Notes: generated by a model not told the origin, from the sequence alone. Shown: positions 52,931-62,141, counted from the stretch's first letter. The stretch is 64,000 bases of DNA from Verrucomicrobiales bacterium (GCA_016795425.1 JAEUHG010000184.1:62001-126000), one strand, 5' to 3'. Made by a program: numbers and translations.

Positions 52931-53434
52931 TCACCGCCTCCGCCACGGCATCAATGCAAAATGGGCCAGGATCCAAATCGGCAGCGCGAACACCGCCACC
53001 GCCGCAAGACGTGTCCAGGTCCATGCCAGAAACGCCGATTGCATGGGGTAGATCGCGATCGTGAAGTAGTTCGCGAACCGCGAGTGGCCGAGAAAACGAC
53101 CGGCCTTGGGAAAACGCCGCCTCCAGGCACTGAACACCGCCAGCGCACCCAGGGCGAGCACGAGGCCCGTGACCGCCAGATTGACCATGCGGTTGGTCGC
53201 ACCCAACCCGGTTCCGCCTCCGTGATAAAGCAGGTAAGTCCAATGACAGCCGGCCCAGAGAAAACTGCATCCGGTGTTGAACGCGGTGCGATAGGAGGCC
53301 TTGGACGAGTTTAATTCGTTGGCAATCCAGCCGGCGTAAAGCGGCACGATGCCCCAGATCAGTTCACCGTTGAGACGGCCCTGGTGAACGAAGGGAGTGA
53401 CGACCAGTTCTGCGAAAGTCGAAATCAGGCCCAC
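52931..53434 (-). CDS. Small integral membrane protein, unknown function
   Basis: A 167-residue protein with about four hydrophobic helices (about residues 3-30, 50-68, 80-102 and 125-158). Basic loops are RRRFPKAGRF and a terminal PWRRR; WAGCHWTYLLYHGG is a conserved-looking aromatic loop. No enzyme motif is visible. The gene is 81 bases downstream of mqnD on the same strand and may be cotranscribed. A membrane role in quinone biology is only a guess from position. Confidence 0.65.
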   Translation of the reverse strand: MGLISTFAELVVTPFVHQGRLNGELIWGIVPLYAGWIANELNSSKASYRTAFNTGCSFLWAGCHWTYLLYHGGGTGLGATNRMVNLAVTGLVLALGALAVFSAWRRRFPKAGRFLGHSRFANYFTIAIYPMQSAFLAWTWTRLAAVAVFALPIWILAHFALMPWRRR

Positions 53435-53515
53435 GACGTCCGGCCATTCTCGAAAGGCCGATCCCGATGGAAAGCTGTTTCCCGATGATTCGCGCCGTCC
53501 CGCTCTCCGGCCGTG

Positions 53516-54370
53516 TCAGGATACAAACTCGAGTTCCTGCCGGTGCGGAATCAACCGGCGGTCGAAAGCGCGCGCCAGAAATCGACGGATGCTCTCCCGG
53601 CCTTTGTCGCCGTAGTCGAGGGTCCAGTGATTCACGTACATCCCCACGAAGCGATCGGCGAGATCGCGCCCCATGTCGCGGGCGAATTGAAGCGCGTGTT
53701 CGACGGCTTCCGGCCGATGATCGAGGCTGTACTGAATGCTGGCGCCCAGGATGCGGGACACTTGCCGCCGAGTGTCCGCGTCGAAGCGCTTGTGAATCAC
53801 GTTGCCACCCAAGGGCAGCGGAAGACCCCCGTTCTCTTCACCCCACCAAATGCCAAGATCCGCGCAGCAAACCAGCCCTTCCTTCTGATAAGTCAGCTGG
53901 CCCTCGTGGATGATCAGTCCAACGTCCGCCCGCCCATCGCGCACGGTCTGGAAGATCTCGTCGAACGGCACCACCACGTATTGAAACTCGGAACCCGCCA
54001 GGTCGAGCCAGAGTTGAAGCGCGAGAAAGGCGCTGGTCATCGTGCCCGGCACCGCGATCCGGACCTTGCGAATCTCGTCCCGTGTCAGGCGCTTCTTGGA
54101 CACGAGCATCGGGCCGTAACCATCCCCCATGCTGGCGCCATTCGGAAGCAGCGCGTATTGATCGCTGACATAGGCATACGCGTGGATGCTGATCGCCGAG
54201 ATGTCCAACTCTCCGCGAGTGGCCCGCTCGTTCAGAGTCTGGATATCCTGCAGGATGTGTTCGAATCGAAGCCCGCCGGTCGGAATCTTGTCCTTGGCCA
54301 AGGCGTAAAACATGAAGGCATCGTCGGGATCCGGCGAATGGCCTAGTGTCAGTGGGCGCGTTGGCGTCAT
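53516..54370 (-). CDS. mqnD: 1,4-dihydroxy-6-naphthoate synthase MqnD (futalosine menaquinone pathway)
   Basis: A 284-residue protein. It opens with the family signature LGHSPDPDDAFMFYALA and has a periplasmic-binding-protein-like fold with GPMLVSKKRL, VPGTMTSAFLALQL, VPFDEIFQTVRDGRADVGLIIHEGQLTY and GGNVIHKR. The HSPDPDDAFM start is characteristic of MqnD rather than the related MqnA. It converts cyclic dehypoxanthinyl futalosine to 1,4-dihydroxy-6-naphthoate. This implies menaquinone made by the futalosine route, although other mqn genes lie outside the window. The start is the ATG at 54370, just before the signature. It is divergent from the folP-like gene. Confidence 0.92.
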   Translation of the reverse strand: MTPTRPLTLGHSPDPDDAFMFYALAKDKIPTGGLRFEHILQDIQTLNERATRGELDISAISIHAYAYVSDQYALLPNGASMGDGYGPMLVSKKRLTRDEIRKVRIAVPGTMTSAFLALQLWLDLAGSEFQYVVVPFDEIFQTVRDGRADVGLIIHEGQLTYQKEGLVCCADLGIWWGEENGGLPLPLGGNVIHKRFDADTRRQVSRILGASIQYSLDHRPEAVEHALQFARDMGRDLADRFVGMYVNHWTLDYGDKGRESIRRFLARAFDRRLIPHRQELEFVS

Positions 54371-54489
54371 GCGTCGATCGTAGCGGCTCGCCACCTCCTG
54401 GGAAACCTCGGAGGTGACCGGAGCGACCCTCCCGACAGGGTTCACGGCTGCCGACTTGCGCCCCGCCCATTTCGCCACACCCTGACCGC

Positions 54490-55377
54490 GTGCTGACGCT
54501 GGAATATCTGGCCGCCCTGGTTGCGGATCATCGTGACGCCTTGTTGGCGCCCATTCGGGAATTCGAGGTCGGCGGGCGTCCCATCGCCGTGAGTGCGAAA
54601 CCCGCCATCATGGGAGTCGTGAATCTGTCGTCGGATTCGTGGTACCGCGAGAGCGTCGCCCTGGGAGCCGACGCCGCCATCCGCCGCGGTGTTGTGCTGG
54701 CGGCGCAAGGCGCGGACTTCATCGATGTGGGGGCGGAGTCGTCGCTGCTGCACGCGGCCCGCGTCGACGCATCCCTCCAAAACAGCCGGCTGCTGCCCGT
54801 GGTCCGGGGTCTGCGCGAACGTGGCATCCTGGTGTCGGTCGAAACCTACCAGCCCGAGGTAACCCGAGCCTGCCTGGAGGCCGGGGCCAATGTCCTCAAC
54901 CTCACGGGAACCGAACCTGAGGACGACGTGTTTCGTTGGGTCGCGGACCACGAGGCGGCCGTCATTCTCTGTTATGTCGAAGGCAAGGATGTGCGCTCGG
55001 TGGGCGAATTCGATCTTCGTTCCGATCCGATGGCCCGCATGGAGGCTTACTTCGGGCGCCAGACGGAACGGGCTGCCCGATTGGGGGTGAGCCGGATCTT
55101 TATCGACCCGGGATTGGGGTTCTACTACCGGAACCTCCAGGACAGCGCGGTGCGGGTGCGCCATCAGATGTCGGTGTTCCTCAACACCTTTCGGTTACGA
55201 CGGTTGGGCTGGCCCTGCTGCCATGCGCTGCCGCACGCGTTCGAGTACTTCGGCGAGGAAGTCCGGTGTGCCGAACCTTTCTTTGCGGTTCTGGCCGCCT
55301 TGGGGGGGACGCACCTGTTCCGCACCCACGAAGTGCCGCGAATCAAGGCGGTCCTGGACACGCTCGGGGTCTTTTGA
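54490..55377 (+). CDS. Dihydropteroate synthase-like protein with altered motifs
   Basis: A 295-residue TIM-barrel protein with a GTG start. All DHPS landmarks can be traced but are changed. MGVVNLSSDSWYRES stands for MGILNVTPDSFSDGG. DVGAESSLLHAA stands for D-x-GGESTRPGA. SVETYQPEVTRAC stands for SVDTYKAEVA, LNLTGTEPED for I-NDVSG, DPGLGFYYRNLQDS for DPGIGFGK, and FRTHEV for RVHDV. The pterin-binding Asp positions are partly kept and the Lys of the GFGKT block is missing. It could be a real but divergent FolP or a pterin-binding relative with another role. The following UVR-motif gene is 42 bases downstream. Confidence 0.75.
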   Translation: MLTLEYLAALVADHRDALLAPIREFEVGGRPIAVSAKPAIMGVVNLSSDSWYRESVALGADAAIRRGVVLAAQGADFIDVGAESSLLHAARVDASLQNSRLLPVVRGLRERGILVSVETYQPEVTRACLEAGANVLNLTGTEPEDDVFRWVADHEAAVILCYVEGKDVRSVGEFDLRSDPMARMEAYFGRQTERAARLGVSRIFIDPGLGFYYRNLQDSAVRVRHQMSVFLNTFRLRRLGWPCCHALPHAFEYFGEEVRCAEPFFAVLAALGGTHLFRTHEVPRIKAVLDTLGVF

Positions 55378-55419
55378 CCCGTTGACTTGGCGCACCGCGC
55401 CCGCAAACTGGCGGGGCGG

Positions 55420-56175
55420 ATGCGTCACGACCTGACCAACTTTCTTAGGAAATGGGATTACCAGCCCGGCGAGCTGCGCGTAAGGCGACTGAAGGGAAGG
55501 GACGGTCGTGAAAAGATTCAGCTGCGTGTCGATCTCGGGGTCTTGCAGATGGAGGTCGACGGTCGCCCCGATGGGAAACGCCCCATGGGCCACGATTCCT
55601 GGCTTCAGTTCTACCAGGCGCGTCTCGGTGAGCACATCGCCGAGCACGGCGATGATTCAGGATTCGGTCTGAAGGTGGAGGACTGTCAGAGGCTTCAGCA
55701 GGAGGCCATTCAGTACTACCACCGCTATATCTGCTTCTTCCAACTCGGCGATCATCCGGCCGTCCTGCGCGACACCGAGCGGAACCTGGAGGTGTTCGCG
55801 TTGCTCGAACAATACGCCGAAAGCTCCGAGATCACCGAGTCCCTGACCGTTTTCAAACCGCAGGTTTTGCTCATGCGCACCCGCGCCCAAGGCGCCCTCG
55901 CCATCGAGGCGGATGACCCGCGCGGTGCCATCCATGCCATTGAAGCCGGTGTCGAGGCGATCCGCCGCGTCTTTCGGGACACCGGACAATCCGACATGGC
56001 GGACCAGTCCACGGAGGTGAAAATGTTGGAGTCCTGGCTCCAGGAATTGCGCCCCCATCTCCCGTTGACTCGCCGCGAGCGGTTGGAGACGGAATTGAAT
56101 CAGGCTATTTCCCGCGAGGACTACGAGAAGGCGGCTGAATTGCGGGACGCCTTGAAGCGGTTGAAGGATTCCTGA
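55420..56175 (+). CDS. UvrB/UvrC-motif protein
   Basis: A 251-residue protein. The N-terminal region (about 1-60) has the conserved RHDLTNFLRKWDYQPGELRV and KIQLRVDLGVLQMEVDGRPDGKRP segments I associate with a family seen in Planctomycetes and Verrucomicrobia. A helical middle (about 70-215) contains EAIQYYHRYICFFQLGDH and TPR-like helices. A C-terminal UVR motif follows (about 218-250: RLETELNQAISREDYEKAAELRDALKRLK), the segment that lets UvrB and UvrC interact. No nuclease or helicase domain is present. The ATG at 55420 has a ggggcgg site just before it and matches family N-termini; an in-frame TTG at 55387 is less likely. Confidence 0.85.
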   Translation: MRHDLTNFLRKWDYQPGELRVRRLKGRDGREKIQLRVDLGVLQMEVDGRPDGKRPMGHDSWLQFYQARLGEHIAEHGDDSGFGLKVEDCQRLQQEAIQYYHRYICFFQLGDHPAVLRDTERNLEVFALLEQYAESSEITESLTVFKPQVLLMRTRAQGALAIEADDPRGAIHAIEAGVEAIRRVFRDTGQSDMADQSTEVKMLESWLQELRPHLPLTRRERLETELNQAISREDYEKAAELRDALKRLKDS

Positions 56176-56202
56176 ACACCCCCGCAGTGCGCCCGAGGCC
56201 TT

Positions 56203-56607
56203 CTACCCTGCCGCCCTGGGTTCACTCGATTCTGGCGACGAAATCGCTCCGTCGAACTCGGTTTCGTCGAGTTGGATCTCCAGAAATTGCCGGATCACCG
56301 CGGCGCGCTTCACCGGGTGAAGGTCGCCGGTCAGGACGGTCCGCCGCGCCACTTCGCGCAGAACGACAAAGGCCGCTTCAGCGCGCTGGGTTGTCCGCTC
56401 GATCTGGCTGCGGGCCGTCGATGCAGATTCGTGCTGAACTCGTTTCCCGAGGCGGATCAGGGTGATCAACGCGCGGCGGTGCCAATACACCAGGTTAAGG
56501 AGGGAAACCTGCGAGGCACTGAACTCGGGAAACTCGCAGGCGATCATCCGCCGCATTCCTTCCCAGAGTTCGTGCCCCGCGTCCTTCGCTTCGATCAAGT
56601 CGGTCAT
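56203..56607 (-). CDS. Small helical protein of unknown function
   Basis: A 134-residue protein with gene-like codon use (GC-rich third positions). It is mostly helical and charged: TDLIEAKDAGHELWEGMRRMI, SQVSLLNLVYWHRRALITLIRLGKRV, RTTQRAEAAFVVLREVARR. No signal peptide or membrane span was recognised. The frame continues to 56727, but residues before the ATG at 56607 look unstructured, so the shorter form is chosen. It is convergent with the UVR-motif gene. Confidence 0.6.
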   Translation of the reverse strand: MTDLIEAKDAGHELWEGMRRMIACEFPEFSASQVSLLNLVYWHRRALITLIRLGKRVQHESASTARSQIERTTQRAEAAFVVLREVARRTVLTGDLHPVKRAAVIRQFLEIQLDETEFDGAISSPESSEPRAAG

Positions 56608-56741
56608 CGGGTACGCCTTGGCAACCGTTTCTGATAGATCGACCGCCCAGGGGTTGTCTGAAGCGTTTTGCCGCCTTCCGAGTCCTTCATGCAGCAACCC
56701 CAACCTAAGCGGGTTCGCATGGACCACCTTGCCTAGATCCC

Positions 56742-56758
56742 TTCAGGAAGTTCCTGAA
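56742..56758. promoter_or_regulatory. 17-bp palindrome TTCAGGAAGTTCCTGAA, candidate operator
   Basis: Perfect 8-bp arms TTCAGGAA / TTCCTGAA around a single G. It lies in the divergent region between the small helical-protein gene and the COG0523 GTPase gene, about 135 bp from the first and 234 bp from the second. The compact symmetry suggests a dimeric regulator site; the regulator is unknown. It does not match the known Zur consensus. Confidence 0.5.
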
Positions 56759-56807
56759 TCGGTGAGGATTCGTCGGGTTTCAGGAGCCAAGTGGGACCTG
56801 TGCGAAC

Positions 56808-56819
56808 CCCTTTAAAGGG
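56808..56819. promoter_or_regulatory. 12-bp palindrome CCCTTTAAAGGG
   Basis: A perfect 12-bp palindrome in the same intergenic region, 49 bp to the right of the 17-bp palindrome, 173 bp before the GTPase start. It could be an operator half or part of a promoter. Evidence is symmetry and position only. Confidence 0.4.
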
Positions 56820-56991
56820 TGAGGCGTTGGTCGCCGAATGAAGCCGATTCGGATAGCGACCCGGGTGGCGAAGGCTCGTTCGGCGTTCCTCGCCTGACGT
56901 CCGGCGCCGCTCACCACGCATCAGGGAATCGTCTTGGGGAAAAGCGCTTGCGAAGGCCGTCGTGCCCGTGGACGGTCCTCGCCTCAAGATC

Positions 56992-58155
56992 ATGTCCGTT
57001 CCAAACGACTCAGGACCGTCGACGATTCCAGTCCGATCCAAGGCCCGCTACATCATGATCGGCGGATTCCTTGGCGCGGGAAAAACCACCGCCGTCGGCA
57101 AGCTGGCGCGGCATCTCACCGACCTGGGAAATCGGGTGGGTCTCATCACGAACGACCAGGGGAGAAACCTGGTCGACACCGCGATGCTGCGGTCCCAGGG
57201 TTTTGCCACCGAGGAAATCCCCGGGGGCTGTTTCTGTTGCCGTTTCAATTCGCTGGTGGAAGCGGCGGATCGCCTTGCGGAGGAGGCGCGTCCGGACGTG
57301 TTCATCGCGGAACCCGTGGGCAGCTGCACAGACCTGGCGGCCACCGTCACCTATCCGCTTCGTCGCATGTACGGCGGCGATTTTAGCGTGGCGCCAATCA
57401 GCGTGTTGGTCGACCCCATCCGCGCCGCGCGCGTGTTCGGGTTGGAGAAGGGCGGGAGTTTCACCGAGAAAGTGCTCTACATCTACCGTAAGCAGATCGA
57501 GGAAGCGGACCTCGTCGTCCTGAGCAAAGGCGATCTGCTCGACGCCTCGCGTGAGGCAGCTCTGCGCGCTGCTATTCTGGCCGCTTATCCGGGCAAGGAA
57601 ATCCTCACGGTCTCAGCCCGCCAGGGGCTGGGGCTTGACGAGTGGTTTGCGCGAATCACCGATGCTGAACAGGTGGCGTCGTCGGCCATGGACGTCGATT
57701 ACCTGGTCTACGCCGATGGCGAGTCGTTGCTGGGTTGGCTCAACGCCACCATTGAAGTCTCCATCGCGGCGGGTCTCGATGCGGAGACGATGCTCGAGTC
57801 CCTGGCCCGGTCCATTCAACAGACCCTGGCGACCGCCCGAGCCGAGGTCGCCCATCTGAAGATGACGTTGAGTCCGGAGGACCAGCTCGCCGGCGAGATC
57901 GCCGCGATGAGCCTGGTGCGATCCGACTTCGTTCCTGAACTCACTCTGCACCTCGAGACCCCGGTGACGCGGGGGCAACTCATTCTCAACCTTCGGGCGG
58001 AAGCCGCGCCGGAGGTGCTCGCCGCCGCGGTCCGTTCGGGCGTCGCGTCGTTACAGCAGTCCTTCGCCGGTTTGCAGGCCACCCTCGATCATCTGGAGTT
58101 CTTCCGTCCGGGCAAACCCGTGCCCACCCATCGCCTTGCCGACGCGGGTTGCTGA
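56992..58155 (+). CDS. G3E-family metal chaperone GTPase (COG0523/CobW-like)
   Basis: A 387-residue protein. Walker A GGFLGAGKTT (about residues 22-31), switch region LITNDQGRNLVDT, the metal-binding C-x-C-C in IPGGCFCCRFN (about 75-85), AEPVGSCTDL, and SKGDLL as the base-specificity motif. The CxCC motif is a hallmark of COG0523 metal chaperones. It differs from classic CobW in having ITNDQG where ITNEFG is usual, and the C-terminal half (about 240-387) is longer and not the typical CobW C-terminal domain. The metal (Zn, Co, Ni or Fe) is unknown. The ATG at 56992 is preferred to the GTG at 56962. Confidence 0.87.
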   Translation: MSVPNDSGPSTIPVRSKARYIMIGGFLGAGKTTAVGKLARHLTDLGNRVGLITNDQGRNLVDTAMLRSQGFATEEIPGGCFCCRFNSLVEAADRLAEEARPDVFIAEPVGSCTDLAATVTYPLRRMYGGDFSVAPISVLVDPIRAARVFGLEKGGSFTEKVLYIYRKQIEEADLVVLSKGDLLDASREAALRAAILAAYPGKEILTVSARQGLGLDEWFARITDAEQVASSAMDVDYLVYADGESLLGWLNATIEVSIAAGLDAETMLESLARSIQQTLATARAEVAHLKMTLSPEDQLAGEIAAMSLVRSDFVPELTLHLETPVTRGQLILNLRAEAAPEVLAAAVRSGVASLQQSFAGLQATLDHLEFFRPGKPVPTHRLADAGC

Positions 58156-58185
58156 GGATTAGGCGTCGCCTGGCCAGGGGTTCCC

Positions 58186-59775
58186 TCAACGAACGAGTTC
58201 GTCCGAACCCCGGATCTCGAAACGGGCCCCCAGACGCTCGAGCAGCCTGCCGTCCGCAAAGTGCAGCCGTATCTGTGCCTGAAGATGGTCGGCACGCGCC
58301 CGGTGTTCGGCGATTCGCGCCTGGGCCAGGTCAGACTGATATTGGAGCACGAAATAGACGGTGCTCTTCCCTCCCGACAATTTTCGTTCCTCGGCTTCGA
58401 GCACTTCAACTGACCTCTGTCTCGCCTCCCGGGTAAGGTCGATGCGGGACCAGGCGGCGCGCACCGCGGTTCCGGCGTCGGCGATTTCGCGCCGAAGGTT
58501 TTCCTCTTGTTGCAGCAGGCGAAGTTCGACCTGAGCCCGAAGATCCTTCGAGGTCCTATACTGCGATCGTTCCGCCCGTCGGCTCAAGGGAGTCGAAAAG
58601 ACAAAACCGATTCCCTGATTGGGTGCCGTCCCGTCTCGGACCTCATCCCAGGCTTCGCCAAAGCGCGCGGAGGTCGAAAAGGGAGGGAAGACCTGTGCCG
58701 TCGATGCCCCGCGGCGCCCGTAGATGCCAACGACATCCAGGGCAGGAAACAATTGGTTGCGCCAGAATCGCGCCTCCAGGCGATGTCGTTCCAGTTCGGT
58801 TTGGAACAGGGCGAGGTCGGGGCGCGCACGGCGCGCGGATTCCCAACTGTCCGCCAGGTCAACGTTAACGGGCTGGATTTCAAGCGCATTGGTCGCCGTG
58901 AATGAAATCGATTCGAAGGTGTTCCATGAATCGCCGAGCAGGGCACGAAGCGTGTGGCGCGCCAATTCGAGAGCTTCGAAGGCGCTGGCCAGGTTGGCCT
59001 CGGCGGTGGCGACCTGGGCCGCCGCCAGGCTCTCGTCAGGCGTCGTCAAGGTGCCGCTCGCCACCCGGCGCCGAACCGTCTGGTGAATCGATTGACGCAG
59101 TCGCAGGAGTTCCTCGTGGGTGCGGTGGAACTCCTGGGAGTAACCCAGTTCGTGGAAGGCATGAGCCACTCGCGACGCCACGTCCATCACACGAAATCGC
59201 AGGGCGAGTTCCGCCGATTTCACCTGCAGCCGGTTGACCCGGATCGAGAGCCGAGGCGCGTCGATCCACAGGTTTCTCAGCAATGGCTGACGGACCATTG
59301 CTCCTAAACGCAAGCTGTAGGCGTCGAATTCCAGAGCATTGCGGACGCCATCGCTGTGGGCGTAGTCCGCGGTCAAACCGTAGGTCATGCCCGTTGGCAG
59401 GCTTCCGCCCAGGCTCATTCGGGCGGTCTCGGAATCCGCTTTGTAAATGGCATCACGACTGAAATCCGCGGGATCAAGTCCGCCGGTGTCGGCCAGGCTT
59501 TCCCACCGGCTCTCCACAGCGAACTGGGGATCATAGGCTGCGCCGGCGGTTATCATAGCTTCGCGCGCCAAACTTGGATTCAGACGTTCGATTTGCAGCT
59601 CACGGTTTTGTCGCAGCGCCGTCTCCAGGCAATCCACCAAGCTGACCACGGTCGGCAAAGGGGCGACGACGTTGCCGCCTGCCCGGTGACTCTCCGCGGC
59701 CTTCGTGTCCACCATCGCCGCGTGGGTGACGGTCCAGGCGAGGACCATTCCGATCCAGTGTCGGGTGGCCTTCAT
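58186..59775 (-). CDS. TolC-like outer-membrane efflux protein
   Basis: A 529-residue protein with a signal peptide (ATRHWIGMVLAWTVTHAAM, about residues 2-20). Two OEP-type halves follow: the first with VVSLVDCLETALRQNRELQIERL and ARLSIRVNRLQVKSAELALRFRVMDVASRVAHAFHEL, the second with RPDLALFQTELERHRLEARFWRNQLFPALDVVGIYG, GIGFVFSTPLSRR and QLQEENLRREIADAG-like helices (here LLQQEENLRREIADAGTAVR). It probably forms the outer-membrane channel for the HlyD-like protein encoded at the start of the operon. Its start codon overlaps the stop of the lamin-tail gene (ATGA). Confidence 0.9.
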   Translation of the reverse strand: MKATRHWIGMVLAWTVTHAAMVDTKAAESHRAGGNVVAPLPTVVSLVDCLETALRQNRELQIERLNPSLAREAMITAGAAYDPQFAVESRWESLADTGGLDPADFSRDAIYKADSETARMSLGGSLPTGMTYGLTADYAHSDGVRNALEFDAYSLRLGAMVRQPLLRNLWIDAPRLSIRVNRLQVKSAELALRFRVMDVASRVAHAFHELGYSQEFHRTHEELLRLRQSIHQTVRRRVASGTLTTPDESLAAAQVATAEANLASAFEALELARHTLRALLGDSWNTFESISFTATNALEIQPVNVDLADSWESARRARPDLALFQTELERHRLEARFWRNQLFPALDVVGIYGRRGASTAQVFPPFSTSARFGEAWDEVRDGTAPNQGIGFVFSTPLSRRAERSQYRTSKDLRAQVELRLLQQEENLRREIADAGTAVRAAWSRIDLTREARQRSVEVLEAEERKLSGGKSTVYFVLQYQSDLAQARIAEHRARADHLQAQIRLHFADGRLLERLGARFEIRGSDELVR

Positions 59776-62141
59776 GGCGCGCTGGGTACCGACACTCGAA
59801 ACCATCCGGTCGAAGTCGCGGGCGCGAGGATCAGGCGACGTTCCACAGCGGTCTCCGCTCTCGAGTATTGCGTCATCACGTTCCACGTTCCCGTCCCTGT
59901 GGACTGTGCTTCCAACCGATGCTCACGCCGTGGCGCGGCTTGGAACGTAAGCGTGAGGCCTGTGGCGGACGCGGTGATGGCAAGTTTCAGGACCGAAGCG
60001 CTGTCATGCGGATGGGTATTGGCCAAGTACTCTTGCCGGTGATTGGCGCCGTCTCCGTCCGGATCCTCAGCGGCGTCGGCAGCCCGCTCAGGATCCAATC
60101 CATGTGCGGTTTCCCAGGCGTCCGGCATGCCGTCGCGATCCGAGTCGACCCCGGGTTCGTTGGGATCGCTTCTCCCGGGCGACGGTGCCATCGCGATCCA
60201 GGCGGCGGCATCGTTCGAGAACGTGTCGGGTCCTCGTCGCGCCAGCGCCAGTCCACTTCCCGCTCCGATGAAGGGCCAACCGGATTCGCGCCGCGCCTGG
60301 TAATCGATACGTTCGGCGCGAACGTATGGAACGAAGCCGGGCCGTGGCTTGGTCGGCCCCTCGGGAACGTCGGGCCGCTGCAACTCGAGACCAGTGGTCC
60401 AGGCTGCGAGATTTCCGGTGTACGGACCCAGGACCAGGGTGGACGACTCCAAGTGGTGCGCCTCTCGAAAGGCCTGGAGACGATGGGGCTCGGTGGTGGG
60501 ATCGAAGGCCGCGATCAGCAGACGCGCGCCCGCTTCCAAGATCACGCCGGTGGGAAAATCGAAGCGCACGGCACCGCGCAGACGCCACGCATTGGTCGAA
60601 TGGGCGGGATCGTACAGGAACGCCGCCTGGCCACCGCTATTGTGAATCTCCACGAAAGCCTCGGTCGCCGTCGATGGGACTCCTGAAGTGGCAAAGAAAA
60701 GCTCGGAGAACTGAACAGGTGATTGACGTGGCGCGCTATTCGACGTGCCGCGACCCAAACGAAACTGCGGCAGTGAGAGTGGGGCATCGACGCCGAAGGT
60801 CGGTCGACTTAAGGGGGCGAAATCGGTTCCGCCGGTGGTGGGGACGCGACCGGCCGAGACTCCATTGTCGAGGGGCCCGAAACGGACCACCGCCCGTTCT
60901 CCGGTGAGGCGTCCGGCCGAGTCGCCCGCCGATAGCCAGACTTCGTCGCCTTCATAGGAGTTGAGCGAGAACCCGGCGGGGCCGGCGCCAAACTGGTATT
61001 CGTAGGCGACCCAAAATCCTTTCGCTGGAATGACAGTGCCGGCCGGCACGCGAAATCTTTGGGGATGCTCGGCGGAATCGCTCAACCACCAATGGCTGAC
61101 GTCGATCGGCGAGTCCGTTGGATTATGAAGTTCGATCGCATCCTCCTGAGGGGGGTCGGTGTGGCTCAGGACCTCTGAGATGACGATGCGGGTAAGGTTT
61201 CGAGCGTTGGATAATCCCGGAGTGGTTTGCCCTGCCGGAAATGTCACAAGGGCTTCCCCTCCATCCGGCGCACGCCCTTGTGACTCGCCGGTTCGCTGAA
61301 GCCCGAACGTGACGCGGTCGAGAACTGGCAGGCCGCCGGATCCGAAGAGACTCAGGGTCTCCCCCGATGAACTCAGCCGGAAATCAAGGTGGTCGGCGTC
61401 GGGACTCCGAAGGTCGGAGGCGAAGAGTTGGACGAAACCGCCGGCCCCGATGAAGGACAACGCCGGAATGGGGCGATTGGGAATGACGCCAGTGGTCCGG
61501 TCTGTCAGGCGCATGCCTTCCAGTGCGACGGGCTGATCCAATCCGTTGTAAATCTCGATCCAATCGTCGCCAGTCAAGGGTGCCGCCATCCACTCGTTGA
61601 GAAACAACCGGTCTGGACTTCCCAACGGTTGCTCCTGATTTGCCGTTGCGGGTGTCGGTCGATTCAATCGCCAATGGGTCGTCCCATCGGGGGTCCGGCC
61701 GATCGAGTAGTCGGGGAGTTGAAGACCGAATCGGAGCTCGTCCCAGACTTGGCCGGACGGACCTCGGAGCTGAAGGTAGTCGCTGGTGGCGCCGATGCCG
61801 AAGGCGGCCTGGGGAGCGGGCAGGCCCGCCACCCGGTCGCACCAAACGACCAACCGGCCGCCGGGGCCAAGTCTCGTGCCGGACGGAAACACCAGGGGCA
61901 CCTGAGCCGCCGAGTCGTCCGCGAGCGTGGCGCCACCCAGGTCCACGGCGGCGGCGCTGGTATTGAAAAGCTCCACGAAGTCCGGGAACCGATCGGCCAC
62001 AGGAACGGCGCGACGATTGTCAGCCAATACTTCGTTGATAAGGACGGGGCCCGCCGCGTCGACGGCGCAGGAGCCCGCCATCGCGAGGGCCGCGAACCAT
62101 GGAAACCAGTTCGTGGAGCAACTCTGCCCTAAACCTCTCAT
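59772..62141 (-). CDS. Exported lamin-tail-domain protein with calcium-type repeat
   Basis: A 789-residue exported protein. The signal peptide is about residues 11-30 (FPWFAALAMAGSCAVDA-A). At least four lamin-tail (LTD) modules follow. They begin at VLINEVLADNRRAV (about 32), LFLNEWMAAPLTGDDWIEIYNG (about 175), IVISEVLSHTDPPQEDAIELHNP (about 320) and VQFSELFFATSGVPSTATEAFVEIHNS (about 485). Near residues 665-705 is a DxDxDGxxD-type element (DSDRDGMPDAWETAHGLDPE ... EDPDGDGANHRQEYLANTHPHD) typical of calcium-binding thrombospondin type 3-like repeats. A C-terminal beta domain completes it. LTD proteins occur on bacterial surfaces or in secreted nucleases; no catalytic motif is visible. It overlaps both neighbours by ATGA. 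Confidence 0.87.
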   Translation of the reverse strand: MRGLGQSCSTNWFPWFAALAMAGSCAVDAAGPVLINEVLADNRRAVPVADRFPDFVELFNTSAAAVDLGGATLADDSAAQVPLVFPSGTRLGPGGRLVVWCDRVAGLPAPQAAFGIGATSDYLQLRGPSGQVWDELRFGLQLPDYSIGRTPDGTTHWRLNRPTPATANQEQPLGSPDRLFLNEWMAAPLTGDDWIEIYNGLDQPVALEGMRLTDRTTGVIPNRPIPALSFIGAGGFVQLFASDLRSPDADHLDFRLSSSGETLSLFGSGGLPVLDRVTFGLQRTGESQGRAPDGGEALVTFPAGQTTPGLSNARNLTRIVISEVLSHTDPPQEDAIELHNPTDSPIDVSHWWLSDSAEHPQRFRVPAGTVIPAKGFWVAYEYQFGAGPAGFSLNSYEGDEVWLSAGDSAGRLTGERAVVRFGPLDNGVSAGRVPTTGGTDFAPLSRPTFGVDAPLSLPQFRLGRGTSNSAPRQSPVQFSELFFATSGVPSTATEAFVEIHNSGGQAAFLYDPAHSTNAWRLRGAVRFDFPTGVILEAGARLLIAAFDPTTEPHRLQAFREAHHLESSTLVLGPYTGNLAAWTTGLELQRPDVPEGPTKPRPGFVPYVRAERIDYQARRESGWPFIGAGSGLALARRGPDTFSNDAAAWIAMAPSPGRSDPNEPGVDSDRDGMPDAWETAHGLDPERAADAAEDPDGDGANHRQEYLANTHPHDSASVLKLAITASATGLTLTFQAAPRREHRLEAQSTGTGTWNVMTQYSRAETAVERRLILAPATSTGWFRVSVPSAP

